Positions 54,528 through 63,430 of a stretch of DNA of 64,000 bases are shown piece after piece. Each line of letters starts with the position of its first letter. The stretch's first letter is position 1. This DNA comes from Novosphingobium album (ex Hu et al. 2023). Its GTDB lineage: Bacteria > Pseudomonadota > Alphaproteobacteria > Sphingomonadales > Sphingomonadaceae. The stretch is from the NCBI RefSeq assembly GCF_022832385.1, contig NZ_JALHLE010000027.1:40296-104295 (forward strand), given 5' to 3'. Below the pieces are notes generated by a model that was not told where the DNA came from, searched no databases, and saw only the letters and a list, made by a program, of their open reading frames with translations. The position numbers and the translations under genes are program-made.

Positions 54528-55546
54528 CCTTCGAAAATACTGCCAACCGAAAATCGGGACGGTGTGCTTTCTGCTGCGGCGCTCGCCGCCTGGCTGTTGC
54601 TTGCCTTCCGGCCCACGGGGATTCGCCAGCGCAGCGCTTCGAATGCCGTCGCCGGCGCCGTGCCCAGGATCATGCCAAGGGCCACCGCCGGCGATCGGGC
54701 CGCGGCAATCGCTGCTAGTTGGAACACCACGCCGATCTGGCGGCGGTGAACGGCACGGCGCGCGGTCCAGTTCGCATAGGCGCGCAACCCCTTTCGGATC
54801 AGGCCTTTCTTTTCAGGATGCTTTGCCTTCATCTCGTCAAGCACCATGATCCATGAGCGGAGCATGCGGGGCAGGTTGGCGGACATGGCATTGGGCAGTT
54901 GCCGGTATCCGATCTGGTAATCCTCGACGACCGCGAACTCGTAGTGCTCCGCCACGCGGCAATAAAAGAGAATATCCTCACAGCCCTGGGCACTGGCATC
55001 GAACAGCGCCGGCTCATATCCGTTGGCCGCTGCGATCGCTTCCCGGCGGGCCAGCACCGCGCTGCCGTTCCCGATGAAGTTGTTGATGAGCAAGGTGTCC
55101 AGCACGGCACCGGCAAAGGTCGGCCCCTCCCCCCGGTAGGTCACACGATTGCCGTCATCGATCATAACATACCAGGAATAGACCAGCCCGGCGCGAGGGC
55201 CCGCGGCCTGAAGCGCGGCGTACTGGCACGCGATCTTGTCTTGCGTCCACAGATCGTCAGCGTCCACGAAGGCGATGATGTCGGAGCGGGCCTGATGCCA
55301 GCCGTTGTTTCGCGCCCTGGCAACTCCGGCGTTCTCCTGCCGCACGAGCCGTATCCGCTGATCATCAGCAGCGAACTGCTCCACGATCCGGGCCGTGTCG
55401 TCGCGCGATCCGTCATCGACAACGATGATCTCGAGAGCACTGTAAGTCTGCGCCTGCACAGAACGAAGCGTCTGAGCAATCGTATCCTGCGCGTTGTAGG
55501 CCGGGATGACGACACTGATCAGGGGAAGGCTGGGATCACCAGTCAT
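54524..55546 (-). CDS. Glycosyltransferase family 2, paralogue of 44393-45475
   Basis: A 340-residue GT-A enzyme. Motifs are PLISVVIPAYNAQDTIAQTL, IIVVDDGSRDDTA, ENAGVARARNNGW and the D-x-D in FVDADDLWTQDK. The acceptor side has NFIGNGSAVLARRE and GCEDILFYCRVAE, block for block like the GT2 at 44393-45475. The C-terminus (about residues 305-340) is Ala/Ser-rich. Its TAG shares four bases (CTAG at 54524-54527) with the stop of the convergent fusion gene. The ribosome site is modest (AAGGA about 12 bases before the ATG). Donor unknown. Confidence 0.88.
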   Translation of the reverse strand: MTGDPSLPLISVVIPAYNAQDTIAQTLRSVQAQTYSALEIIVVDDGSRDDTARIVEQFAADDQRIRLVRQENAGVARARNNGWHQARSDIIAFVDADDLWTQDKIACQYAALQAAGPRAGLVYSWYVMIDDGNRVTYRGEGPTFAGAVLDTLLINNFIGNGSAVLARREAIAAANGYEPALFDASAQGCEDILFYCRVAEHYEFAVVEDYQIGYRQLPNAMSANLPRMLRSWIMVLDEMKAKHPEKKGLIRKGLRAYANWTARRAVHRRQIGVVFQLAAIAAARSPAVALGMILGTAPATAFEALRWRIPVGRKASNSQAASAAAESTPSRFSVGSIFEG

Positions 55547-55786
55547 GGTTCAGGGATTTCCTTGCCGCAGCGCAGCAGTTCGGGGGGACATTCGACACAT
55601 CAGCATTGCACGTTTCTTTTACAGCTTTGGAGTAAATTGTTGATGAGCGTTGGCATGTCTGCGTATCAGGACACCGGTAAGGTGAGGCACCTGGATTTCG
55701 CGCGTGCAACAAGAACATTACGGACCTGTGGCGGCTGACGGCCGTTCCGGGCCGATCTTCCAACAGATCGTGTGGATTCGGGCCGA

Positions 55787-57085
55787 ATGATAGCGAAACT
55801 GAAGCAGCACTTTCAGCCACTGGCTGCACTGGCCATTCGCGGCAGTTCGGTTCTTGCCGGCTTTTTTGTCACATTCTACATCGGCCGCACGCTGGGGCCA
55901 CAAGCCAACGGCGTTTACGGCCTGGTCACCCAGACCGCGATGTTCCTTTCCGTCATCGCAGTGGGCGGACTGGACATGGCCTCCGTTCGCGAGCTGTCCC
56001 GTACGGTGGCATTGCGAACATCAATTGACCGGTACACTTATGTACGGGTGGTCGGATGGTCGATGCTGATCGCGCTGGCCATCAGCTGCGTTCTCTTGCT
56101 GGGCGGCCATAAAGTGTCGCACTTGCTGATGAAATCCGACCAGTCATTCTCAATGACCGTCCTGCTGGCCGTGATTTTCGTGTCCAGAACCCTGACGCGT
56201 ATCATGAGCGCCATCCTGCGATCCCAGAAATCGTTCATTTTCGGCCAGTCGATCGAAGTTCTGTTCATCCCGGTGGCGGTCAGCCTGGTCTTGTTGACCG
56301 GAACGCTTCGCTCCGTGGAACAGATTCTGACATTTACCGCCTTGGCAGGAATCATCACCGGCGCAGGCGCCGTTCTGGCGGGCCTGCGTTACACGGTCTC
56401 GGACGGCACCGGGTTGCGCATTCCCTTCCGCGACCTGCTGAAGGTCGCCCTGCCTTTGTGGAGCGTGGCAATCGCGCTGAACATCGCCGACTGGTACAGC
56501 CTTGTCACGGTGGCCGGCGTCCTGGGAGTCTATGAGGCGGGGCTCTATCGCGTCGCCTATCAGGTGAGCAGCGTCCTTTCCATCATCACCGTCGGGCTGT
56601 ACAGCGTGTTCTCCGCCCGGATAAGTGCCGCCCGGGCGGCAGGCGATTTGAAACGGATCGCACTACTGGGCCGCAGCGCAACCCGCCTTTCCCTTGCATT
56701 CGCAGCGCCCGTGCTGCTCACCATGTTTGTGTTTGCCCCGCAGATCCTGCAGCTTGTCGGAGACGAGTTCGTGGCCGGAGTCCCGGTGCTGCGGATCATG
56801 GCGGTTGTTCAGGCGATCTATGTGGCGACTGGCCCCTGCGGATTGACCCTGGCGATGTGCGGACAGGAACGGACCAATCTGGCGATTACGCTTACCAGCC
56901 TGGCGTTTCTTCTGATATTCGCTCCGCTCTCGGCGCGATGGGGCGGGCTCGCGGGCGTCAGCGTTTTCATCGGCCTGACCATGGCAGCACGCAACGTCGC
57001 CAGCTTCGTGGCCGTCCGCCACCTTACCGGCATCAATATCATAACCGGGCAGGTCAAGCCCGTGACGCGGAAAATCGTGCTATGA
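55787..57085 (+). CDS. Oligosaccharide flippase, Wzx-like (MATE/MOP superfamily)
   Basis: About 432 residues with twelve or so membrane segments. The family features are the N-terminal helix pair IRGSSVLAGFFVTFYIGRTLGP and the repeated second half (LKVALPLWSVAIALNIADWY, then YEAGLYRVAYQVSSVL). It flips lipid-linked repeat units to the periplasm for the Wzy polymerase. The first plausible start is ATG 55787; a GTG five codons earlier is possible. The stop overlaps the next ATG (57082-57085), coupling it to a sulfotransferase. Its presence beside a complete ABC exporter means two export logics coexist. Confidence 0.87.
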   Translation: MIAKLKQHFQPLAALAIRGSSVLAGFFVTFYIGRTLGPQANGVYGLVTQTAMFLSVIAVGGLDMASVRELSRTVALRTSIDRYTYVRVVGWSMLIALAISCVLLLGGHKVSHLLMKSDQSFSMTVLLAVIFVSRTLTRIMSAILRSQKSFIFGQSIEVLFIPVAVSLVLLTGTLRSVEQILTFTALAGIITGAGAVLAGLRYTVSDGTGLRIPFRDLLKVALPLWSVAIALNIADWYSLVTVAGVLGVYEAGLYRVAYQVSSVLSIITVGLYSVFSARISAARAAGDLKRIALLGRSATRLSLAFAAPVLLTMFVFAPQILQLVGDEFVAGVPVLRIMAVVQAIYVATGPCGLTLAMCGQERTNLAITLTSLAFLLIFAPLSARWGGLAGVSVFIGLTMAARNVASFVAVRHLTGINIITGQVKPVTRKIVL

Positions 57086-58044
57086 CTTTGCTTATCCATC
57101 CCGGCTTCCACAAGACAGCGACAACCTGGCTGCAAAACGAGCTGTTCACGGATGCCCGCTGGTTCCGTATGCTAATGCAGCCGGCGGACGTGCAGAAGTG
57201 GATCGTGGGACCGCACGATTTTGCGTTCGATCCGGAAGCCGCCCGCCACGCGATATCGTTGCGCCGTGCTGAAGGCCCCAAGGCCGCGATCGATGTGATC
57301 AGCAACGAGAATCTCGTGGCCAACCCCTTCTTCGGCGCCCGGGAATCAAAGGCGTACGTGCAGCGCCTCCACGCGATTGCTCCGGAAGCGAAGATCTTGC
57401 TGACCGTACGCCGTCAATCGGCAGCCATGCGCTCGCTTTACCAGCAGTATATCAAGCGGGGCGGCTCATTGGCCGAAGCAGGCTTTTTCGATCTCAATGA
57501 TACGTGCGAGCCCGGCTATTACGGCTTCGATCCGATCTGCCTGCGCTTTGACCTGCTGGCGGACGAATATGCCCGGGTATTCGGACCGGACAGCGTACTG
57601 GTCCTTCCGCAGGAGCTGCTGGCGAAGAACCCCCGCGCCTTTCTGGAAGCCATATTGAAGCACTGCGGTGTCCCCGGGCTCGCGGGAGATGAAATGCCGT
57701 CTACCAACATGGGGGCGGGCAAGAGTCCGCCGGATGGAGGAACGCCACTGCTGCGGCTGGCAAACCGGCTACGGCCGACTCCACTCTATCCGGATGCCCC
57801 CCGATCGCTGACACCGCTGGGCAATTTCCTGTATCGGCTCGCATATCATCAGCGCCTTTTTTCCACGCACTACCGCACGAAGCTTGAAACCGTGATCAGG
57901 GATCGGCTCCCTGCCGATTACGCATCGGGGAACCGCCGCCTGCAATCATACTGCCCCGTCGATCTGACGGACCTGAAGTACCCAATGGCAAATTCGACGC
58001 CCCAGCCGCCTACGCCTGACAACCGATTGGAAAGCCTTGGGTAA
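57082..58044 (+). CDS. Sulfotransferase-like protein, possibly EPS-modifying
   Basis: A 320-residue protein. The N-terminus has the 5'-phosphosulfate-binding loop LIHPGFHKTATTWLQNELF, with K11 and T14-T15 in the usual positions. The 3'-phosphate site is expected at LLTVRRQSAAMRSLYQQYIK. These identify PAPS-dependent sulfotransferases. Coupling to the flippase by ATGA suggests it sulfates the lipid-linked unit before flipping or another cytoplasmic intermediate. The C-terminus has a proline-rich end (TPQPPTPDNR). No PAPS synthesis genes are nearby. Confidence 0.8.
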   Translation: MTLLIHPGFHKTATTWLQNELFTDARWFRMLMQPADVQKWIVGPHDFAFDPEAARHAISLRRAEGPKAAIDVISNENLVANPFFGARESKAYVQRLHAIAPEAKILLTVRRQSAAMRSLYQQYIKRGGSLAEAGFFDLNDTCEPGYYGFDPICLRFDLLADEYARVFGPDSVLVLPQELLAKNPRAFLEAILKHCGVPGLAGDEMPSTNMGAGKSPPDGGTPLLRLANRLRPTPLYPDAPRSLTPLGNFLYRLAYHQRLFSTHYRTKLETVIRDRLPADYASGNRRLQSYCPVDLTDLKYPMANSTPQPPTPDNRLESLG

Positions 58045-58126
58045 ACTAGCTGTCTTTGCTATTGCCGGAGGGCTGATTCTGGCGGTCACGCTTACAGGGG
58101 GATGGATTTCTCTGGGAGGTCAACCC

Positions 58127-58942
58127 ATGTCGCTTCTTGTGTTCATCGCAGCCTCTGCGGCCACCGCCACTCCTGCCACGCTCGATACCATCATCGCCAA
58201 TGCGCGCGCAGGAGAGAAAATTGTCCTCGCCGCTGGTGACTACGGGAAAATCTCAATCCAGGGCAAGAAATGGCTCCAGCCCATCACTTTGGACATGGGC
58301 ATGGCCCGGGCCACGCTCGAGGTTACGAATTCGCAGGGGGTGCGCATTGTCGGCGGCAGTTTCGGCAGGGTGAACACGGGGTATGCCATTCACGTCCGCA
58401 ACAGCCGCAACATCGAATTTTCCGCCGTGCACATGACCTCCGCAACGCGCGGGTTAGTCATTGCCCAGTCTCAGGATGTTAAAGTCACGCGGGCCGAGAT
58501 CGACAACATGACGATCGACGGCATCAACATCGGTTCATCCCAGCGCATTACCGTAACTGACAGCACATGCCGCAATTTCAACACCGGGGAGGCGCACCCG
58601 GACTGCATCCAGATGTGGTCTTCCCCCAAGCGGGGCATTACCCAGGATGTGAAACTGTTACGCAACCGGTCCGATGGCGAGATGCAGGGCTTTACGGCCT
58701 TCAACCACATCCGCAACGGCATCGACGACGGCGGGTTCGATCGCATCACCATATCGGACAACTGGATACGCGCGTACCGCGTGAACGGTGTCGCGGTTTA
58801 TGACTGCCGCCATTGCGTCATCACCAACAATGTAGCCGTAATGCCTGACGACGCGCAGAACAAAGTCATGGTGCGCGTCTTCCGCTGCACCGACTGCACC
58901 GTGGAAGGCAACGTGGACGCAGACCGCCCGCGGGCACGCTGA
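58127..58942 (+). CDS. Right-handed beta-helix protein (second, without RTX)
   Basis: About 271 residues from the ATG at 58127, chosen for its strong ribosome site (GGGAGG, 7 bases upstream). The same frame is open back to a TTG at 58037, which would add a more typical signal peptide (KLAVFAIAGGLILAV), so the start is unsure. The body is a parallel beta-helix (VRIVGGSFG, ITVTDSTC, ITISDNWI, CVITNNVAV). It has HPDCIQMW and IDGINIGSS, matching HPDAIQLW and TDGVRGGG in the RTX protein at 22197-24164, so the two are homologous in their helix. It probably acts on the polymer in the periplasm. Confidence 0.8.
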   Translation: MSLLVFIAASAATATPATLDTIIANARAGEKIVLAAGDYGKISIQGKKWLQPITLDMGMARATLEVTNSQGVRIVGGSFGRVNTGYAIHVRNSRNIEFSAVHMTSATRGLVIAQSQDVKVTRAEIDNMTIDGINIGSSQRITVTDSTCRNFNTGEAHPDCIQMWSSPKRGITQDVKLLRNRSDGEMQGFTAFNHIRNGIDDGGFDRITISDNWIRAYRVNGVAVYDCRHCVITNNVAVMPDDAQNKVMVRVFRCTDCTVEGNVDADRPRAR

Positions 58943-59176
58943 ACCTGGATCCTCAGGCGACGGCGTGCCCCCTCGACACCTTTGCGGCGCCCTGCCCGGA
59001 TCCTGCCGACTGAACCACCTATAGACCGAATATTAACCATCGTCCGCTAGCTTCCCGGTCGCATGGCTGTGTCCACAGCAGGGCGCGGCGATGCTCCGGG
59101 ATGACGCGGGTCGCCCGGGGAACTGGCAATCATCAGGGCTCGTCTGCGCACTGTTGCACGAAGGTTATAGTTGGAA

Positions 59177-60913
59177 ATGGCCGCAACTTTTGAGGAGCGC
59201 GCAAACAAACCGCTGGATCAGGTGCTCCAGAAAGCACGATCCGGTCTTGTTACCGTCGCTCTGCTCAGCATCGTTCTCAACATCCTGCTGCTGGGCGGCT
59301 CGATCTACATGATGCTGGTGTACGACGAAGTGCTGCCCAGCCACAGCCTTCCGACATTGTTCGGATTGCTGCTGATGATCACGATGATCTATGCGTTCCA
59401 GAGCTTCTTTTACGTCTTGCGCAGCAACATCCTGTCCAAGATCGCGGCATCGATGGACCTTGAACTCGCTCCCCGCATCCATCAGTCGATCAGCCACCTT
59501 TCGGTCAACGGATACAGCGCGGTCGAAACGATGCAGCCCGTCCGCGACATTGACCAGGTCCGGTCCTTCCTGGCCTCCCCCGGACCGGCGGCCCTCATCG
59601 ACCTGCCGTGGATTATCCTGTTCCTCGTATTCATAACAATGCTGCATATCTGGCTCGGCACAGCGGTTCTGGCCGGCGTCGTCATCATGATCGCGCTGAC
59701 CGTGCTCAACGCACGCCTGTCCGCCAGTGGCATTCGTGAACTCGCCGCGATATCGGCAACCCGTTCCGCTGTAGCCGAGGCGAACCGCCGGCATGCCGAA
59801 TCCCTGAAGGCACTGGGCATGGAAGGCCGGACCAACGATCAGTGGCTTTCCATCAACGCGCACTACCTGGAAAAACAGCAGCATTACTCGCGGCTTGCGG
59901 GACTTCTGAGCGGGGTCAGCAAGGGCTTCCGCCAGTTTCTGCAGTCAGCCGTGCTGACGGTGGGCGCCTTGCTCGTTATCCGCGGCGAAGCTTCGGGCGG
60001 CATCATCTTCGCCAGTTCGATATTGTCCGCGCGCGCGCTCGGCCCGGTCGATCAGGCCATCGCAAACTGGCGCGGCTTTGCATCGGCACGCGATGCCTGG
60101 CGCCGTCTCAACGGACTGATTGCCCGGCTTCCGTCCTACGGCGAATTCACCAGATTGCCCGCGCCCAAGGACAGGCTGTCGGTGGAGGACCTCACGCTCG
60201 GCCCGCCCGCAGTGGGCCGGCCAACGCTGCGCAACATCAACTTCGCACTATCGGCAGGCAGCGGCATCGGCATCATTGGCCCCAGCGGTTCTGGCAAGTC
60301 CACTCTGGCCCGCGCCCTGACCGGGATCTGGCAGCCGATCGCTGGCCATGTGCGGCTCGATGGCGCGGCCATCAAGCAATGGCACCCCGATGATCTGGGG
60401 CGCCACGTCGGTTATCTGCCGCAGGACGTCCAGCTTTTCGACGGGACGATCGCCCAGAACATCGCCCGCTTCGACCCTGCCGTACGCAGTGAACAGGTCA
60501 TCGCTGCGGCCAAGGCCGCCAACGCGCACAACATGATCGTCCAGCTTCCGCTCGGCTACGAGACGCCCGTGGGCTCTGACGGACTTGCACTGTCCGGCGG
60601 GCAGCGCCAGCGTATTGCTCTCGCCCGGGCCCTGTTCGGCGATCCCTTCCTGCTGGTACTGGACGAACCCAACGCCAATCTCGACAACGAAGGCGACATT
60701 GCCCTGATCCAGGCGATCAGGAGCGCGCGGGAGCGAGGGGCCATCGTGGTCGTCGTGGCGCACCGTCCGGTCGTACTGGATGCCCTCGATCACATTCTGT
60801 TCCTCAATAACGGCCAGGCTCGCGATTTCGGGGCGAAAGACGAAGTCCTTTCCCGTGTGCTCCAGCCTGGTTCGCGCCAAACGCCCGCCGTCCGCGTTGC
60901 CGCATCGGCCTGA
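59177..60913 (+). CDS. Type I secretion ABC transporter, permease/ATPase (PrtD/AtrD-like)
   Basis: A 578-residue exporter. The N-terminal half has six membrane segments (VTVALLSIVLNILLLGGSIY, then AALIDLPWIILFLVFITML). The ATPase half has Walker A GPSGSGKST, signature LSGGQRQRIALARAL and Walker B LLVLDEPNANLD. There is no C39 peptidase domain, as expected for RTX exporters of the PrtD class. The ATG at 59177 is two codons after an in-frame TTG. It is followed after 21 bases by the HlyD-type adaptor. The likely cargo is the RTX protein at 22197-24164. An equivalent atrD/atrB pair lies in gellan and related sphingan clusters. Confidence 0.92.
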   Translation: MAATFEERANKPLDQVLQKARSGLVTVALLSIVLNILLLGGSIYMMLVYDEVLPSHSLPTLFGLLLMITMIYAFQSFFYVLRSNILSKIAASMDLELAPRIHQSISHLSVNGYSAVETMQPVRDIDQVRSFLASPGPAALIDLPWIILFLVFITMLHIWLGTAVLAGVVIMIALTVLNARLSASGIRELAAISATRSAVAEANRRHAESLKALGMEGRTNDQWLSINAHYLEKQQHYSRLAGLLSGVSKGFRQFLQSAVLTVGALLVIRGEASGGIIFASSILSARALGPVDQAIANWRGFASARDAWRRLNGLIARLPSYGEFTRLPAPKDRLSVEDLTLGPPAVGRPTLRNINFALSAGSGIGIIGPSGSGKSTLARALTGIWQPIAGHVRLDGAAIKQWHPDDLGRHVGYLPQDVQLFDGTIAQNIARFDPAVRSEQVIAAAKAANAHNMIVQLPLGYETPVGSDGLALSGGQRQRIALARALFGDPFLLVLDEPNANLDNEGDIALIQAIRSARERGAIVVVVAHRPVVLDALDHILFLNNGQARDFGAKDEVLSRVLQPGSRQTPAVRVAASA

Positions 60914-60934
60914 AATTCCTGTCAGGAAACACTC

Positions 60935-62278
60935 ATGTCCACGATGTTGATGGAAGTCACCACGGCCAGGCAGGCCCTGCAGGCTGCCGACCAGATGCGC
61001 GAAAGCATGGCGGGTTCGGTGCGCACCGCCACCCTTTCGGTCTCGGTCTTCGTAGTCGGCATAGTCGGCGCGGCGGCTTTGCTGCCGATGGGCAGTGCCG
61101 TCACCGGCTCAGGACAGGTCCAGGCAGAATCGCTGGTCAAGCAAATCGCCCACCCCATGGGGGGCGTGATCTCGGAAATACTCGTCAAGGAAGGTGACCA
61201 CGTCAAAAAGGGAGACGTGCTGATCCGCTTTGATTCGACAGTCAGCGGTGCCAACGCCGAATATGCGGGCATGACCGTCACGCAGTTGCTGGCCACCCGC
61301 GCCCGGCTTGAAGCCATTCAACTGGCCCGGCCTTCGATCGTCTTTCCGGACGAACTGGTGAACAGCAAGGATCCCGCTGCAACGCAGGCTATGGAAGATC
61401 AGCAGCGACTGTTCGAGCTGGACCGGCAGAAGAATGCCAGCATGCGCGGCCAGCTGACCCAGCGCATCGCACAATACCAGCAGGATATCGTTGCCAGCCG
61501 ATCTCAGATGACGGCGACCAACCAGCAATATACCCTGATCGTCCCGGAGCGCGACGGCCTGCGCAAATTGTGGGAAAAGCGCCTGGTCTCCATCAACCGC
61601 CTCAACCAGCTTGAACGCACCGCGGTGGAACTGAAAGGCCAGTCTGCTTCGCTGTCGGCCCAGATTGGCCAAAGCCAGGCCCGGATCGGCGAGGTGCGCG
61701 AGCAGATCATCAATCTCGATCAGACCGCGCGGTCTGATGCCGGCACCCAGTTGATGGCCGTGAACGCGCAACTGAACGACCAGCGGGTCCGGGCAGCGTC
61801 AGCCAGCGACACGTTCGATCGCAGCACCGTGAGGGCTCCTTACGGCGGTGTCGTCGACAAGCTTGCGTTCAGCACTGTCGGCACTTTCATTCCGCCGGCA
61901 CAGCAAATCGTAGAGATCGTTCCCGACAATGACCTGATGGAGGTCGCTGTACAGATCAGTCCGCTGGACATCGACCAGGTTCATGAAGGGCAGGCTGCGC
62001 GCGTACGCTTTTCTGCGTTCAGCGCACCCTCGACGCCCGAGATAACCGGCAAGGTCGTATTTGTATCTGCGGACCGGGCACAGGACCCCCGGACCGGGAG
62101 CAGCTACTTCCGCGCCCGTGTCAGGCTGTCCCAGGCAGACCTCAAGCGGCATGGTGCCATCGAATTGAAATCGGGCATGCCCACAGAAGTCTTCATCACG
62201 ACGGGTAGCCGCACGATGCTCTCCTACATCACCAAGCCCCTGCGCGACCAGTTCGCCCGCGCGTTTTTGGAAAGCTGA
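60935..62278 (+). CDS. Type I secretion periplasmic adaptor, HlyD family (AtrB-like)
   Basis: A 447-residue membrane-fusion protein. One membrane segment near residues 33-55 (FVVGIVGAAALLPMGSAV) precedes a lipoyl-like domain (HPMGGVISEILVKEGDHVKK), a long coiled coil (residues about 150-290) and a C-terminal beta-barrel (TVRAPYGGVVDKLAFSTVG). The ATG has CAGGAAA 9 bases upstream. It bridges the ABC exporter at 59177-60913 with a TolC-type outer-membrane channel, which is not encoded in this window. It is convergent with the GH5 gene. Confidence 0.92.
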   Translation: MSTMLMEVTTARQALQAADQMRESMAGSVRTATLSVSVFVVGIVGAAALLPMGSAVTGSGQVQAESLVKQIAHPMGGVISEILVKEGDHVKKGDVLIRFDSTVSGANAEYAGMTVTQLLATRARLEAIQLARPSIVFPDELVNSKDPAATQAMEDQQRLFELDRQKNASMRGQLTQRIAQYQQDIVASRSQMTATNQQYTLIVPERDGLRKLWEKRLVSINRLNQLERTAVELKGQSASLSAQIGQSQARIGEVREQIINLDQTARSDAGTQLMAVNAQLNDQRVRAASASDTFDRSTVRAPYGGVVDKLAFSTVGTFIPPAQQIVEIVPDNDLMEVAVQISPLDIDQVHEGQAARVRFSAFSAPSTPEITGKVVFVSADRAQDPRTGSSYFRARVRLSQADLKRHGAIELKSGMPTEVFITTGSRTMLSYITKPLRDQFARAFLES

Positions 62279-62299
62279 GCGCCGGGGGCTTCCTGCCGG

Positions 62300-63430
62300 T
62301 TACTTGGTGGTGGTTGTCGTGATCAGATCGGTGATCTGCGTAATCCAGTCCGAACTGCCGCGCAGCTGGAAGGTATTCACATAGGACCAGGCACAGCTTT
62401 GTATGCCGATCGAAGCGAAAGCGTGGCTCACCGCCCCGTAATAGGTCGCACGCTGGTCCGTATCGATGATCTCGTAGGCGCCATATTCCCCGACGAACGG
62501 CACGCGGCCCGTCCGCGTGTAATAGTCAGTCACCAGCGCGAGATCCGCACTGAGATTGGCGTAGTCCGTATCGCTTCCGAAAGTCGTACCCAGAGGCGGC
62601 GTGGGAGTGATCCATGTCGCCCCCTGGTGCGTGAATTCCATGGGGTCATAGTAATGGAAGGTGGGAACGACATAGGGATCGTTCGGCATCTTCAGCGTCG
62701 CGAGAGAACTGATGTTGGACGTCGTTCCGCCTCCCATGATCACCAGTCGCGACGGGTTGGTGGTGCGAATGGCCGCCAGGGCCGGTTCATAGACATCAAG
62801 CAGGTTGCTGTTGGTCAGCGATCCGGTCGGTTCGTTCAGCAATTCGAACCAGACATTTGACGGGTAGGAAGCAAAGGCTGCGCCGATCTGCTGCCACATC
62901 GCGACAAAACGATCGAGCTGGCCCGCAGGATCGGTGCTCATTTCGCTATATGCATGCATGTCGATGATGACGTTCAATCCGGCATTGTTGGCAGTCGACA
63001 CAACATGCTGAACCCGCGTCATGAACGTGGAATCGATCGTATAGGGCGATGTGCTGCCGGCATGTCCGGAAAAGCGGATCGGGATGCGAACGGTGTCGAA
63101 CCCGCCCGACTTGATGAACGGGAAATCGGAATCCAGAATCTTGCGGCCCCAGTCGCCTTCGTTCGGGGCCTCCAGCTGATTGCCCATGTTGATACACTTG
63201 CCGAGCGGCAAGCTCGATCCAACCGAGGCGGTCAGCGCGGCGATCGGCGTATAGGGAAATGTCTGGGTTGGAGTGGGCGTCGGAGTAGGTGTGGGAGTTG
63301 GCGTCGGCGTGGGAGTTGGCGTAGCCGTGGCAGTCGATGTGGGCGTGGGAGTACTTGTCGTGCCCGATCCGCCGCCGCATCCGGTCAGCAGCAAGAGCGC
63401 TGCCAGCGGCCGCAAGAGTTCGTTACGCAT
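62300..63430 (-). CDS. GH5-family glycoside hydrolase, surface lipoprotein (cellulase-like)
   Basis: A 376-residue protein. The lipoprotein signal is ALLLLTGC with C18 as the lipidated residue. Residues about 27-56 form a TPTPTP linker. The catalytic domain follows with the GH5 residues: acid/base E200 in WFELLNEPTG and nucleophile E315 in VPFVGEYGAY; RIPIRFSG and IDMHAY are further family blocks. It should cleave beta-1,4-linked glucans. Placed beside the secretion genes, it may trim or release the organism's own polymer, as in cellulose and other synthase-linked loci, or degrade plant material. Confidence 0.88.
   Translation of the reverse strand: MRNELLRPLAALLLLTGCGGGSGTTSTPTPTSTATATPTPTPTPTPTPTPTPTPTQTFPYTPIAALTASVGSSLPLGKCINMGNQLEAPNEGDWGRKILDSDFPFIKSGGFDTVRIPIRFSGHAGSTSPYTIDSTFMTRVQHVVSTANNAGLNVIIDMHAYSEMSTDPAGQLDRFVAMWQQIGAAFASYPSNVWFELLNEPTGSLTNSNLLDVYEPALAAIRTTNPSRLVIMGGGTTSNISSLATLKMPNDPYVVPTFHYYDPMEFTHQGATWITPTPPLGTTFGSDTDYANLSADLALVTDYYTRTGRVPFVGEYGAYEIIDTDQRATYYGAVSHAFASIGIQSCAWSYVNTFQLRGSSDWITQITDLITTTTTK
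63263..63352 (-). repeat. Thr-Pro linker-coding short repeat
   Basis: About fifteen 6-bp units encode (TP)n, read on the minus strand as ACTCC-type dipeptide codons with varied third bases. The array separates the lipid anchor from the GH5 domain. Variation between codons argues for selection on the linker, yet length changes by slippage are likely between strains. Confidence 0.7.
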
